A stretch of 64,000 bases of DNA from Desulfomonile tiedjei. Its GTDB lineage: Bacteria; Desulfobacterota; Desulfomonilia; Desulfomonilales; Desulfomonilaceae. The position numbers and the translations under genes are program-made. Below, one piece after another: positions 35,567 to 44,404 of the stretch; the first letter of the stretch is position 1; each line of letters starts with the position of its first letter. The notes under the pieces are model-generated. The model was not told the DNA's origin. It did not search any database and worked only from the letters and a program-made list of their open reading frames with translations. The stretch covers positions 124,001 through 188,000 of the forward strand of contig JACRDG010000053.1 in NCBI GenBank assembly GCA_016218715.1, read 5' to 3'.

Positions 35567-37399
35567 ATGGCCGAGTTGAAGTTCCCCAGTCCACATGAGG
35601 CCGAGAAGATTCCGGGCACTGAAGGATGGGAGCGGATGTATCCGTATCACTATCAGTTCAGCACGACCAACCCGGACCGCAAGGCGTACGAAGAAGGCAT
35701 GTTCTGGTTCTATGACGGTCTGCACTATCCCGAACCGATGTACCCCTTTGACATCATCTGGGACGAAGCGTGGTTCCTGGCGTTGTCACAGTACAACCAG
35801 CGCATCTTCATCGTCCCCCCCGCTATGGGGATCGATCATCGTATCCACAACGGTTACATCTACATAACCCCGCTGCCCGTTCCCGACCCGACAGACATCC
35901 CCAAGAGAGCAGAACTGTTCATGAAACGGGCAGGATACTATTACCAGAATTGGGATAAGCTCCACGACAACTGGGTCGAGAAGATGCAAGGGATTATCAA
36001 GGAGCTTGGCGACCTCGAGATACCCGGGCTCCCGGAAGTGGAAGAGGAGAAGGTTGTCACGGAAGGCCTCGGCATCTCAACCGGGTACCGACTCCTGAAC
36101 GCCTATGACAAGCTCATCGACCTGGGCATCCTCTGCTGGCAATACCACTTCGAGTTTCTCAATCTGGGATATGCGGCCTACGTTTTCTTCGTGGATTTTT
36201 GCCAGAAGGCCTTCCCGGACATCCCGCTTCAGAAGATCACCCAGATGGTGGCCGGCATCGATGTCATCATCTACCGCCCTGACGAAGAGCTGAAGAAACT
36301 CGCTAAACTGGCCATTGAGCTCGGAGTGGAAGACATCGCGATGAACGGCACGGCAGAGCACGTGCTCAAGTCGATGGAAGGCTCGGCCAACGGGAAGAAG
36401 TGGCTCGAAGCCTTCCAGGCCGCACGAGAGCCGTGGTTCTACGTCTCCACCGGAACGGGTTGGTACCATCACGACCGGTGCTGGAACGACGACCTCGATG
36501 TTCCCATTGACGCGCTCCGGATCTACCTCGAGAAGCTGAAGAAAGGGGACAACATCGACCGCCCGACCCAGCAGGTCATCGCAGAACGGGATCGGCTTGC
36601 TGCGGGATATCGGGAGTTGATGACCACCGATGCCGACCGCCAGACCTTCGACCAAATGCTCGGCCAGGCAAGGACCGTCTTCCCCTATGTGGAAAACCAT
36701 CTGTTCTACGTGGAACACTGGTTCCACAGCTTGTTCTGGAACAAGATCCGCGAAGTGTCCAAGACCCTGGTCGAATACAAATTCATCAAAGACATCGAAG
36801 ACGTCTGGTACCTGTCACGTTCGGAGATCAAGGAAGCGCTCTGGGACGTGGTGACCTCGTGGGCCACCGGCAGCAACGCTCGCGGACCGCTCGTGTGGCC
36901 GCAGGAAGTGGAGTGGCGCAAGGGCGTTATGGAAAAATTCCGCCAGTGGAGCCCTCCCGACGCGATGGGCACGGTCCCTGAGACGATCACCGAGCCGTTC
37001 ACGATTGTCCTCTGGGGCATCACCTCGGATTCCATGACTCAGTGGGCCAGACTCAAGAGCGTCGCGGAAGGCGATTTGACGAGAATCATCGGATTCCCCG
37101 GCTCGCCCGGAATCGTCGAGGGACCGGTTCGCGTCTGCCGTACCGTCAAGGAGATCGGAGAACTCAGGGACGGGGAAATCCTCGTGGCCCCCACCACGTC
37201 TCCGAGCTGGGCTCCAGCGTTTCAGAAGATCAAAGCAGCGATAACCGACGTCGGCGGTGTCATGTGCCACGCGGCCATCGTATGTCGTGAGTACGGTCTT
37301 CCCGCAGTTGTGGGGACCGGTTCCGCCACTTCCAGGTTGAAGACAGGTCAGAAGATCAGAGTGGATGGCGCCAAGGGAGAGATAGAAATCCTCCCCTGA
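35567..37399 (+). CDS. ppsA: phenylphosphate synthase subunit A-like (phosphohistidine subunit)
   Basis: This encodes 610 residues. The last 100 form the PEP-utilising swivelling domain: GFPGSPGIVEGPVRV, then TSPSWAPAF and DVGGVMCHAAIVCREYGLPA. The phospho-accepting histidine is His568; from memory the Thauera aromatica phenylphosphate synthase has His569 at this place. The N-terminal 480 residues are aromatic-rich and match the non-catalytic part of that 70-kDa subunit in style and length. It would pass phosphate from subunit B to phenol. GGAGGAGG with GGAGAG precedes the ATG. The name ppsA here means phenylphosphate synthase, not PEP synthase. Confidence 0.88.
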   Translation: MAELKFPSPHEAEKIPGTEGWERMYPYHYQFSTTNPDRKAYEEGMFWFYDGLHYPEPMYPFDIIWDEAWFLALSQYNQRIFIVPPAMGIDHRIHNGYIYITPLPVPDPTDIPKRAELFMKRAGYYYQNWDKLHDNWVEKMQGIIKELGDLEIPGLPEVEEEKVVTEGLGISTGYRLLNAYDKLIDLGILCWQYHFEFLNLGYAAYVFFVDFCQKAFPDIPLQKITQMVAGIDVIIYRPDEELKKLAKLAIELGVEDIAMNGTAEHVLKSMEGSANGKKWLEAFQAAREPWFYVSTGTGWYHHDRCWNDDLDVPIDALRIYLEKLKKGDNIDRPTQQVIAERDRLAAGYRELMTTDADRQTFDQMLGQARTVFPYVENHLFYVEHWFHSLFWNKIREVSKTLVEYKFIKDIEDVWYLSRSEIKEALWDVVTSWATGSNARGPLVWPQEVEWRKGVMEKFRQWSPPDAMGTVPETITEPFTIVLWGITSDSMTQWARLKSVAEGDLTRIIGFPGSPGIVEGPVRVCRTVKEIGELRDGEILVAPTTSPSWAPAFQKIKAAITDVGGVMCHAAIVCREYGLPAVVGTGSATSRLKTGQKIRVDGAKGEIEILP

Positions 37400-37424
37400 C
37401 GCGTAAGTGGACGAGGGTTTTCCG

Positions 37425-38504
37425 ATGGATGTATCACGGTACCTCATTCCTTTTGAAGCGTGCGACCTCACCATGATCAGCCGGGTCGGCGGCAAATGCG
37501 CCAGCCTGGGAGAGCTTCTGAGGGCGCAGATTCCCGTTCCTCCGGGTTTCGCGATCACGACGGACTCGTACTCGCGATTCCTGGAGGAAAACGGCCTCAC
37601 GGACAAGGTCCAGGAACGGCTCAAGGGGCTCGACGTCAGCATGTTGGACGAAATCCACACTGCATCCGATGAGATAAGGGCCTGGATCGAGTCAGGGACC
37701 ATAAGCGAGCCCCTGGAAGATATCTTCGCGGAGAACTACCGGGTGCTCTCGCGAAGATGCCGGACCCCCGCACTGCCGGTGGCCGTTCGTTCGTCCGCCA
37801 CCGCGGAGGACCTCCCGGATGCCAGCTTCGCCGGGCAGCAGGACACGTACCTCTGGATCCGGGGGGTCGACGACCTCCTGGACAGAATATGCAAGTGCTG
37901 GTCGAGCCTCTTCACCCCCCGGGCGATCTCTTACCGCATCAAGAACAAGTTCGACCACGCACAGGTGCTCATCAGCGTAGCGGTCCAGAAGATGGTCCGG
38001 TCGTTCACCGCTGGGGTCATGTTCACCATCAATCCCGCGACCGGAGATCGAGCCACCGTGGTGATCGACTCAAACTGGGGGTACGGCGAAAGCGTCGTCT
38101 CGGGCGAGGTGACGCCGGACCAGATCCACGTGAACAAGATCACCATGGAGGTGAGTAAGAAGACCATCTCCAAGAAGGTCATGTATTACACGACCGACCC
38201 GCACACCGACCAGGTGGTGAAGATAGAACTTGATGCCGAGCGGCAGGAATCCCAGAGCCTCTTGGACTCGGAGGCCATCGAACTGGCCAAGCTGGCCAAG
38301 ATAATCGAACGGCACTACGGCAAGCCCATGGATATCGAATGGGCCACCGAGAAATCGCTGCCGTACAAAGGTGACATCTACATTGTCCAGAGCCGGCCGG
38401 AGACCGTCTGGAGCCAGAAGGAGGTGAAACCCGTGGTGGAGCCCAAAGCCAGCGCTATAGAACATATCATGGCCGGGCTCATCAAGGGAAAGAAGATTAC
38501 GTAG
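37425..38504 (+). CDS. ppsB: phenylphosphate synthase subunit B-like (ATP-binding subunit)
   Basis: This encodes 359 residues, the PEP synthase/PPDK N-terminal ATP-grasp alone. VGGKCASLGELLRAQIPVPP, VAVRSSATAEDLPDASFAGQ, GVMFTINPATGD and DIYIVQSRPETVW are the standard landmarks. In phenylphosphate synthase the 40-kDa subunit B uses MgATP to phosphorylate the histidine of subunit A. It starts 25 bp after subunit A (GAGGG before ATG 37425). The split of PEP-synthase-like domains into two adjacent genes is the hallmark of this enzyme. Confidence 0.9.
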   Translation: MDVSRYLIPFEACDLTMISRVGGKCASLGELLRAQIPVPPGFAITTDSYSRFLEENGLTDKVQERLKGLDVSMLDEIHTASDEIRAWIESGTISEPLEDIFAENYRVLSRRCRTPALPVAVRSSATAEDLPDASFAGQQDTYLWIRGVDDLLDRICKCWSSLFTPRAISYRIKNKFDHAQVLISVAVQKMVRSFTAGVMFTINPATGDRATVVIDSNWGYGESVVSGEVTPDQIHVNKITMEVSKKTISKKVMYYTTDPHTDQVVKIELDAERQESQSLLDSEAIELAKLAKIIERHYGKPMDIEWATEKSLPYKGDIYIVQSRPETVWSQKEVKPVVEPKASAIEHIMAGLIKGKKIT

Positions 38505-38834
38505 GCCATGGCTACTGGACCTATGCGGGAACGATACCCTTTCTCTTTCACGAAAATCCCGTCAGTGGGTTAAATCCCACGGCTCGTTAGGGAACGGCCT
38601 TTCGCGACGGGATCGCAAAATCTCCCAAGGGGTTCACGGGGAATGGCCCGGTGTTTTGCCTTGGGCCGGCCGGACAAGTGCGCTCCGATCCAGTTGGATT
38701 GTCTCGAGTGGTCCACAGGGGAGAATAAAGAACCGGGGTAAGGAAAGGTTACGTCTCCAGGTGTCCGAATTGAAGCATAACAGGCCTGGTGCCTGAAGCC
38801 AGTACTGATTGCAACAAAGGAGAGAAAGATTCCC
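38505..38834. other. 330-bp gap between ppsB and ubiD
   Basis: This is the only large gap inside the cluster. No gene, hairpin terminator or repeat is obvious. It may contain a second promoter for ubiD and the genes after it. Confidence 0.35.
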
Positions 38835-40241
38835 ATGAAAGACATGAGAGATTTTATCAGAGAGGGCGAGGCGAAGGGATTGTGCAAACGCATTACAGCG
38901 CCGGTTGACTGGAACCTGGAGCTCTCGCATATCGCCAAGCTGAACGAGGAGGCGTGCGGACCCGCTCTCCTTTTTGAAAACGTCAAGGATTACAGCACAC
39001 CGGTTATCACCAGCGTATGCACCACCACGCAACGGCTGGCCCTGATCATGGGGCAACCACTGGAGTCCACTTTGGTGAATCTTTACGATGCGTGGGCAAG
39101 GCTGGGCGAGAATTTGCTGCCGCCGAAGTATGTCGACAAGGCTCAAGCACCGTGCAAGGAAAACATCCTGACCGGAGATCAGATCGATCTTTTCAAGTTC
39201 CCCGTACCCAAATGGTACCCGCTGGACGGCGGACGTTATATCGGCACCGCCCACTTTTTCGTCACCAAGGACCCTGAATCGGGCTGGATAAACCTGGGCA
39301 CGTACCGAGCCCAACTGCTGGGCAAGGACAAGATGGGGACCCAGTTCATCAAAGGCAAGCACGCGGATATCATGCTGAAGAAATACCAGGCGATGGGTAA
39401 GAAAATGCCGGTGGCATCGATCATCGGATGCGATCCCCTCCTGTTCATTCTCGGAGCCGCGCGCGTCTCCGCTTTTGTGTCGGAATATGATGTGGCCGGC
39501 GCGCTTAGAGGAACAGCGGTGGAAGTGGTGAAGGGTGAAACCGTCGACCTCCCCATCCCGGCACACGCGGAAATCGTTATCGAAGGCGAGGTGGATCCCA
39601 ACAAATTCATGGAAGAGGGACCGTTTGGCGAGTACACAGGCTATTACTCGGGCGTCGGAACGGATCCGCGCAATTTTGTGGATGTGAAATGCGTTACGCA
39701 CCGGAACAATCCGATTCTGTGGGGGACCACCGTCGGCCGGGCGGTAACCGATACCCACATGACCATGGCGCTTTCCTACGGCGCGACGCTTTGGCAGCAG
39801 CTTCTGGCCATGAAGATCCCGGGTCTGAAAGCCGTGTACTGTCCGCCAGAGGGTTCAGGCAGGTTCCTCGCCATCATCTCCGTGAAACAGATGTATCCGG
39901 GCCACGCGGACCAGGTGCTCACCGCGGCTATCTCCACGGAAATGGGCGCCTATGGCCTGAAGACAGTGATCGTCGTGGACGAGGACATCGATCCCTGGGA
40001 TATTCCGCGGGTGATGTACGCACTGAGTTTCAGGTTCCAGCCCAACCGTTCCCAGGTCATAAAACGTGGCCGCTCCACGCCGCTCGACCCGTCTCTGCCC
40101 ATCGAAGCGAGAGACATCACGGGCAGGCTGCTCCTCGATGCCACCATACCCTATGACTGGAAAGAAAAGCCGGTCCCCATCGAATTGGACGCGGAAATGG
40201 TGAAAAGAGTCAAGAGCAGGTGGTCCGAGCTGGGATTTTGA
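38835..40241 (+). CDS. UbiD-family (de)carboxylase, phenylphosphate carboxylase candidate
   Basis: This encodes 468 residues. The UbiD signature EEGPFGEYTGYYSGVG is intact. The N-terminal FIREGEAKGLCKRITAPVDW, the middle GTQFIKGKHADIML and VASIIGCDPLLFILGAARV, and VYCPPEGSGRFLAIISVKQM follow the family order. UbiD enzymes use prenyl-FMN and Mn2+ to add or remove CO2 from aromatic or unsaturated substrates. Next to phenylphosphate synthase subunits it most likely carboxylates phenylphosphate to 4-hydroxybenzoate. Only one UbiD is present here, whereas the Thauera enzyme has two UbiD-like subunits plus smaller ones. Confidence 0.92.
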   Translation: MKDMRDFIREGEAKGLCKRITAPVDWNLELSHIAKLNEEACGPALLFENVKDYSTPVITSVCTTTQRLALIMGQPLESTLVNLYDAWARLGENLLPPKYVDKAQAPCKENILTGDQIDLFKFPVPKWYPLDGGRYIGTAHFFVTKDPESGWINLGTYRAQLLGKDKMGTQFIKGKHADIMLKKYQAMGKKMPVASIIGCDPLLFILGAARVSAFVSEYDVAGALRGTAVEVVKGETVDLPIPAHAEIVIEGEVDPNKFMEEGPFGEYTGYYSGVGTDPRNFVDVKCVTHRNNPILWGTTVGRAVTDTHMTMALSYGATLWQQLLAMKIPGLKAVYCPPEGSGRFLAIISVKQMYPGHADQVLTAAISTEMGAYGLKTVIVVDEDIDPWDIPRVMYALSFRFQPNRSQVIKRGRSTPLDPSLPIEARDITGRLLLDATIPYDWKEKPVPIELDAEMVKRVKSRWSELGF

Positions 40242-40340
40242 GCCCTGACCCAGTGATTTCGTTCTTGTTCCCAAAGAGGGTGTGGGAACCCATGCCGGAC
40301 CCCCAGCGTCCCGCAAGTGCAGACTCCAAGGAGGCCTCCG

Positions 40341-42002
40341 TTGAAACCGATTCGTTATAAACAGGATATGGTAGATGAATTCGTGAAGAACGGGTATTGG
40401 ACCCAGGAGACCTTTTACGATTTCTGGGACCGAAACGCCCGTGAATATGGAGACAGAGAGGCCTTGGTGGATTCCAAGTACCGCTTGACCTGGGCCGAAG
40501 CCAAGCGCCTTGTGGACGCCATGGCGATATCATGGGTGGAAATGGGGATCCCGAAGCATTCCCGCATGATCGTCCAGTCCCCCAACAGCGTCTACGGTTT
40601 TTTGTCCAGGATTGCCTGTGAAAGGGCCGGCCTGATCTCTCTGACCGTTTATCCTTACCTCCGACAGAGGGAACTGGAATATATGGTTGAGCGGACACAG
40701 GCGTCGGCCGTTATCATCGTCAACATTTACAACAAGTTTAATTACCTGGAAATGTACGAGGGACTCCAGAAGCGGTTCCCGCATTTGAAGAACATATTTT
40801 TGTTCGATGATGAAGTTCCGAAGTCCGCGCCCGAGGGGACCTTCTCGCTGACCCGCATCGTAAACGAGCGTGCAAAGAAGCCCGTGGACGAGTCCGTCCT
40901 CGCGGAACGACGGCTGGATCCCATCTGGAATGTGGCCCTCCTCACCACAACATCGGGGACCACCGGGATTCCCAAGCTCGTGGAATGGCCCATCGCTCCC
41001 CGGGTCTGCACGTCCAAGGGCCGAGTCGATATCTGGAACCTGACCAAGGACGACATTACCATGGCTATCGCGCCTCATGCCGGTGGCGCGGCCGGCACGC
41101 TCACGTATTTTGCCGCGCCGCTGGCCGGGGCAAAGACCGTAATGTTGGAGGACTTCTCTCCCGACGGGGCACTGGCCCTCATCGAAAAGGAAAAGGCAAC
41201 GGCCATCGGTGTGGTACCCACGCACCTCGTGAGAATGCTCGACGCGGATGCGTCCAAGTACGATCTCAGCTCGCTTCGCTTTATCCGCTCCGCGGGCGGC
41301 TATCTTTCTCCCCAGATTGCCGAGGAAGCCGAGAAGGCTTTCGGCGCTTCGATCACCAGCGATCTGGGCACCCAGGACATGGGGTCGGTGTCCGGATGCC
41401 GGGTCGAGGATTCCAGGGACCTGCGTCGCAGGACCGTGGGTCGCATGCTTCCCGGAAACCAGGTCCGTCTCATGGACGAATCAGCAAAAAACCAAGTTCC
41501 CGACGGAGAACCCGGTGTGCTCTATTTCCGCGGCCCGCATGCCCCGGCCGGGTACTACCGCGACGAGGAGCTTACTGCCACGGTCTTCGATCCCAACGGT
41601 TGGACCACCACCGGCGATATCGTCAAATTCGACCAGGGGTGCCTGTGGATCCTGGGAAGAGCCAAGGACATGATTATCCGGGGAGGGCAGAATATTTATC
41701 CTGCGGAAATCGAGGGCCTTCTGAACGATCATCCCAAGGTGACCTCCGTCGCGGTTGTCGGCTATCCGGACCGGGAAATGGGCGAACGGGCATGCGCCTA
41801 CGTAATTCCCAGGGCAGGACAGGAATTCACTTTCGCGGAGATGGTGGATTTTCTGAAATCGAGGAAGATCGCCATGTTCAAGCTCCCCGAGCGTTTGGAG
41901 GTGGTGTCCGACTTTCCCACCGTGGGGGATTCTGGAAAGGTTAACAAAGAAACTTTGAAGATAGATATCAGGGAAAAATTGGCTGCGGAGGGCAAAGCCT
42001 GA
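40341..42002 (+). CDS. AMP-forming acyl-CoA ligase, 4-hydroxybenzoate-CoA ligase candidate
   Basis: This encodes 553 residues. TTG 40341 is chosen because AAGGAGG precedes it by six bases. The adenylation core has LLTTTSGTTGIPKLVEWP (P-loop), TTTGDIVKFD (hinge/ribose site) and GDSGKVNKETLKI (catalytic lysine near the end). The enzyme would activate a carboxylic acid with ATP and CoA. Its place directly after UbiD points to the carboxylation product, 4-hydroxybenzoate. Aryl specificity cannot be confirmed from sequence by eye. Its stop overlaps the next start. Confidence 0.9.
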   Translation: MKPIRYKQDMVDEFVKNGYWTQETFYDFWDRNAREYGDREALVDSKYRLTWAEAKRLVDAMAISWVEMGIPKHSRMIVQSPNSVYGFLSRIACERAGLISLTVYPYLRQRELEYMVERTQASAVIIVNIYNKFNYLEMYEGLQKRFPHLKNIFLFDDEVPKSAPEGTFSLTRIVNERAKKPVDESVLAERRLDPIWNVALLTTTSGTTGIPKLVEWPIAPRVCTSKGRVDIWNLTKDDITMAIAPHAGGAAGTLTYFAAPLAGAKTVMLEDFSPDGALALIEKEKATAIGVVPTHLVRMLDADASKYDLSSLRFIRSAGGYLSPQIAEEAEKAFGASITSDLGTQDMGSVSGCRVEDSRDLRRRTVGRMLPGNQVRLMDESAKNQVPDGEPGVLYFRGPHAPAGYYRDEELTATVFDPNGWTTTGDIVKFDQGCLWILGRAKDMIIRGGQNIYPAEIEGLLNDHPKVTSVAVVGYPDREMGERACAYVIPRAGQEFTFAEMVDFLKSRKIAMFKLPERLEVVSDFPTVGDSGKVNKETLKIDIREKLAAEGKA

Positions 42003-43246
42003 TGGATAGAGCCATCTTGCTCGTTTCGACCCTGGATACCAAGGGACCGGAGACCTTGTTCCTGCGCGATCGCATCCACGAGAGGGGGGGGCATCCCGTG
42101 ATCCTCGACATGAGTATGTCCGGGGATTCGTCGGAGGCCGATATCCCTCCCTCGGAAGTGGCCGCTGCCGCGGGTGCCAACATCCAGGAGATCCGAAGCT
42201 CACGCGAGCGAAGAGAGATCACCCGAAAGATGATCAACGGCGGGATCAAGCTCGCCAAGGACTTGCTCGAAGCCGGCCGTCTGGCGGGAATCGTCGGGTT
42301 GGGGGGCTCCACGGGGAGCCTCATGGCCACGGAAGTTATGAGGACGCTCCCCTTCGGGATTCCCAAACTCATGGTCTCTTCCACTGCCGCTCTCCCCGGA
42401 CTGGCTACCCGATACATCGGGACCGGTGACATCTCGATCCTCCACACGGTCATCGAGATCTCGGGGCTCAGCGCACCGCTCTGCAACCTCCTGGACAGAG
42501 CGGCCGGAGCTATCGTCGGGATGGCCGAGGTGGCACCCTTGACCGTGCAGTCGGCTCGGCGGGAAGGGAAGCCGCTGGTGGCCATGTCCATGTTCGGACC
42601 CACCGAGCGATGCGCGCACCACGTCCAGATGAGCCTGGAACAAGCGGGGTATCAGGTCATCGGCTTCTCCGCCGCGGGTGTGTGTGACCGCGCGATGGAA
42701 GACATGATAGGGAGCGGCTTCTTCGATGCCGTGGTGGACCTCGCGCCGGGCGGCGTGGGTGAGGAGGTTCTTGGGGGCATGAGAGCTGCCGGGCCGAACC
42801 GCCTCAGCGCCGCTGGGAAACTCGGCATCCCGCAGGTGATTGCCCCGGGCGGCGTGAACCTCACCAGCCCGAGAAAATCCCGGTACACACCCGACCACCA
42901 CCAGCGCAGAAAGTACGAACTCGACGAATTGAGGACGTTCTTGCGCGTCTCGGATGAGGAGATGGAGCAGGTGGCTCGGGTCTTCGCCGAGAAACTCAGC
43001 TCGGCCACGGGGCCGACTATCTTCCTCTTCCCCGCTCAAGGGTGGTCTGCGGTAGATCCTCCCACAGGACATATGTTCGATGCGGAGCAGGACCGGCTCT
43101 TCCTCGGCATCTTGCGGGGTCACGTAAATTCCGCCGTCATTATCCGGGAAGTGGATGCCAACCTGGAAGACGAGCGCTTTGCCGATGCCGTGGTCGAGGC
43201 ATGCCTGGAGCTGTTCCCTCGTGCCTCAACGAGCGCGGGCTCTTGA
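42002..43246 (+). CDS. Tm-1-like (UPF0261) ATP-binding protein
   Basis: This encodes 414 residues, starting one base before the ligase stop ends, so it is coupled to it. AILLVSTLDTKGPETLFLRD, VGLGGSTGSLMATEVMRTLP, FGIPKLMVSSTA and LFPAQGWSAVD are family landmarks of UPF0261/Tm-1. The plant member Tm-1 binds ATP and a viral replicase; bacterial function is not established. Two nucleotide-fold halves are expected. Its position inside a phenol-carboxylation operon suggests a metabolic or chaperone-like role, but no known step needs it. Confidence 0.88.
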   Translation: MDRAILLVSTLDTKGPETLFLRDRIHERGGHPVILDMSMSGDSSEADIPPSEVAAAAGANIQEIRSSRERREITRKMINGGIKLAKDLLEAGRLAGIVGLGGSTGSLMATEVMRTLPFGIPKLMVSSTAALPGLATRYIGTGDISILHTVIEISGLSAPLCNLLDRAAGAIVGMAEVAPLTVQSARREGKPLVAMSMFGPTERCAHHVQMSLEQAGYQVIGFSAAGVCDRAMEDMIGSGFFDAVVDLAPGGVGEEVLGGMRAAGPNRLSAAGKLGIPQVIAPGGVNLTSPRKSRYTPDHHQRRKYELDELRTFLRVSDEEMEQVARVFAEKLSSATGPTIFLFPAQGWSAVDPPTGHMFDAEQDRLFLGILRGHVNSAVIIREVDANLEDERFADAVVEACLELFPRASTSAGS

Positions 43247-43265
43247 CCGGAACAGGGAGGTCGTC

Positions 43266-43904
43266 ATGTTGGTAAAGAACTGGATGTTGCCCCAGCATTA
43301 CTCCATATCCAGCGACGCGCTGGCTGTGGACGCCGTCATGTTGATTCGCGAGCACGACCTCAAGATGCTCCCCGTGGTCGACGAAGGGCGTCTCAGGGGC
43401 GTGGTGCATCGCCGAGATCTGAGCGAAGCCGCATATTGCGTCAGCGAAAGCGGTGACGTCTGCGAGGTCAACTACTTCTGCAACAAACTCAAGGTGAAGG
43501 ATGTCATGGTCCGTATGCCGGTCACGGTCTCCGTCGACGACGCGGTGGAGGAGACGCTCATCAAGGGCCGGGATATGATGATGAGCACCTTTCCGGTCAT
43601 GGACGGCGAGCGGGCCGTCGGGGTGGTATCGGACCGTGAGATTTTCGTCACCCTTTTCAAGGTGCTGGAGGCAGGTACCAAACGTACCCGAATCACCTTG
43701 ACCGGAGTCACGCTCGAAAAAGGGACTCTTTCGGATATCCTGCGCGTCGTCGACGGCTATAACGCCATAGCGCGGGCGGTGTTCACCGTGTCTGACGGAA
43801 ACGGTAACGTCCGGGTGGTGTTGCGACTTCAGACGGAAGACCCGGAAGCCATCCGCAAAGGACTCGAAGATAGCGGTTACACAATCCTGGAATACGCACC
43901 CTGA
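43266..43904 (+). CDS. ppsC: CBS-domain protein, phenylphosphate synthase subunit C-like
   Basis: This encodes 212 residues. Two CBS motifs fill the first 140: MLPQHYSISSDALAVDAVML through LPVVDEGRLRGVVHRRDL, then MVRMPVTVSVDDAVEETLIK through FPVMDGERAVGVVSDREIF. The last 70 look like a small ferredoxin-like (ACT-type) domain. In Thauera the 24-kDa CBS subunit C stimulates phenylphosphate formation. Size, domains and location all fit, though three genes separate it from ppsB. GGGAGG precedes ATG 43266. Confidence 0.82.
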   Translation: MLVKNWMLPQHYSISSDALAVDAVMLIREHDLKMLPVVDEGRLRGVVHRRDLSEAAYCVSESGDVCEVNYFCNKLKVKDVMVRMPVTVSVDDAVEETLIKGRDMMMSTFPVMDGERAVGVVSDREIFVTLFKVLEAGTKRTRITLTGVTLEKGTLSDILRVVDGYNAIARAVFTVSDGNGNVRVVLRLQTEDPEAIRKGLEDSGYTILEYAP

Positions 43905-43991
43905 TGACTCCGGTCCCCACGGTACGGTTCCGAAGAATTATATTATGCGCAAGACTCCTGCCCGGAGGACTCAAAGCTCAAGGAGGTTGCC

Positions 43992-44354
43992 ATGATTGAC
44001 GAGTTCTGTTTCTTCGAGATACCCGGCGACGACCTGGACAAGCTGCAAGAATTCTACGGGACCATGTTCAACTGGTCCTTCGAGAAGGCTCCGGGGGCCT
44101 TCAGGTACCACGTGATTCATACCCCCGGCAATAGCCTCAAGGGAGGCCTGACCGCGCGTCAGGACCCGGAACATGCACTGGTGAATTACGTCAAGGTGGC
44201 GTCCGCCGAAGAGAGTCTGGCCAGGGCCGTCAAACTCGGAGCGACCGTTGTCGTTCCCCGAAACCCGGTTCCGGGCATAGGCTGGTACGCGGTGATCAAG
44301 GATCCCGAGGGGAATCGTCTGGGACTGTGGGAAGATAACGTCCAGGCGCGGTAG
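43992..44354 (+). CDS. VOC (glyoxalase/dioxygenase superfamily) protein
   Basis: This encodes 120 residues, one VOC domain of two beta-alpha-beta-beta-beta modules: FCFFEIPGDDLDKLQEFYGT plus FNWSFEK, and VIKDPEGNRLGLWEDN at the end. The metal-ligand glutamates expected at strand ends are visible. It is the last gene of the rightward cluster, with AAGGAGG before the ATG. It might act on an aromatic side product or be a metal-dependent lyase. Its substrate is unknown. Confidence 0.85.
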   Translation: MIDEFCFFEIPGDDLDKLQEFYGTMFNWSFEKAPGAFRYHVIHTPGNSLKGGLTARQDPEHALVNYVKVASAEESLARAVKLGATVVVPRNPVPGIGWYAVIKDPEGNRLGLWEDNVQAR

Positions 44355-44404
44355 ATGCACGCGGGACAGGCGCAGACGGTTTCCCACAGCTCGAACGCAG
44401 CGCC

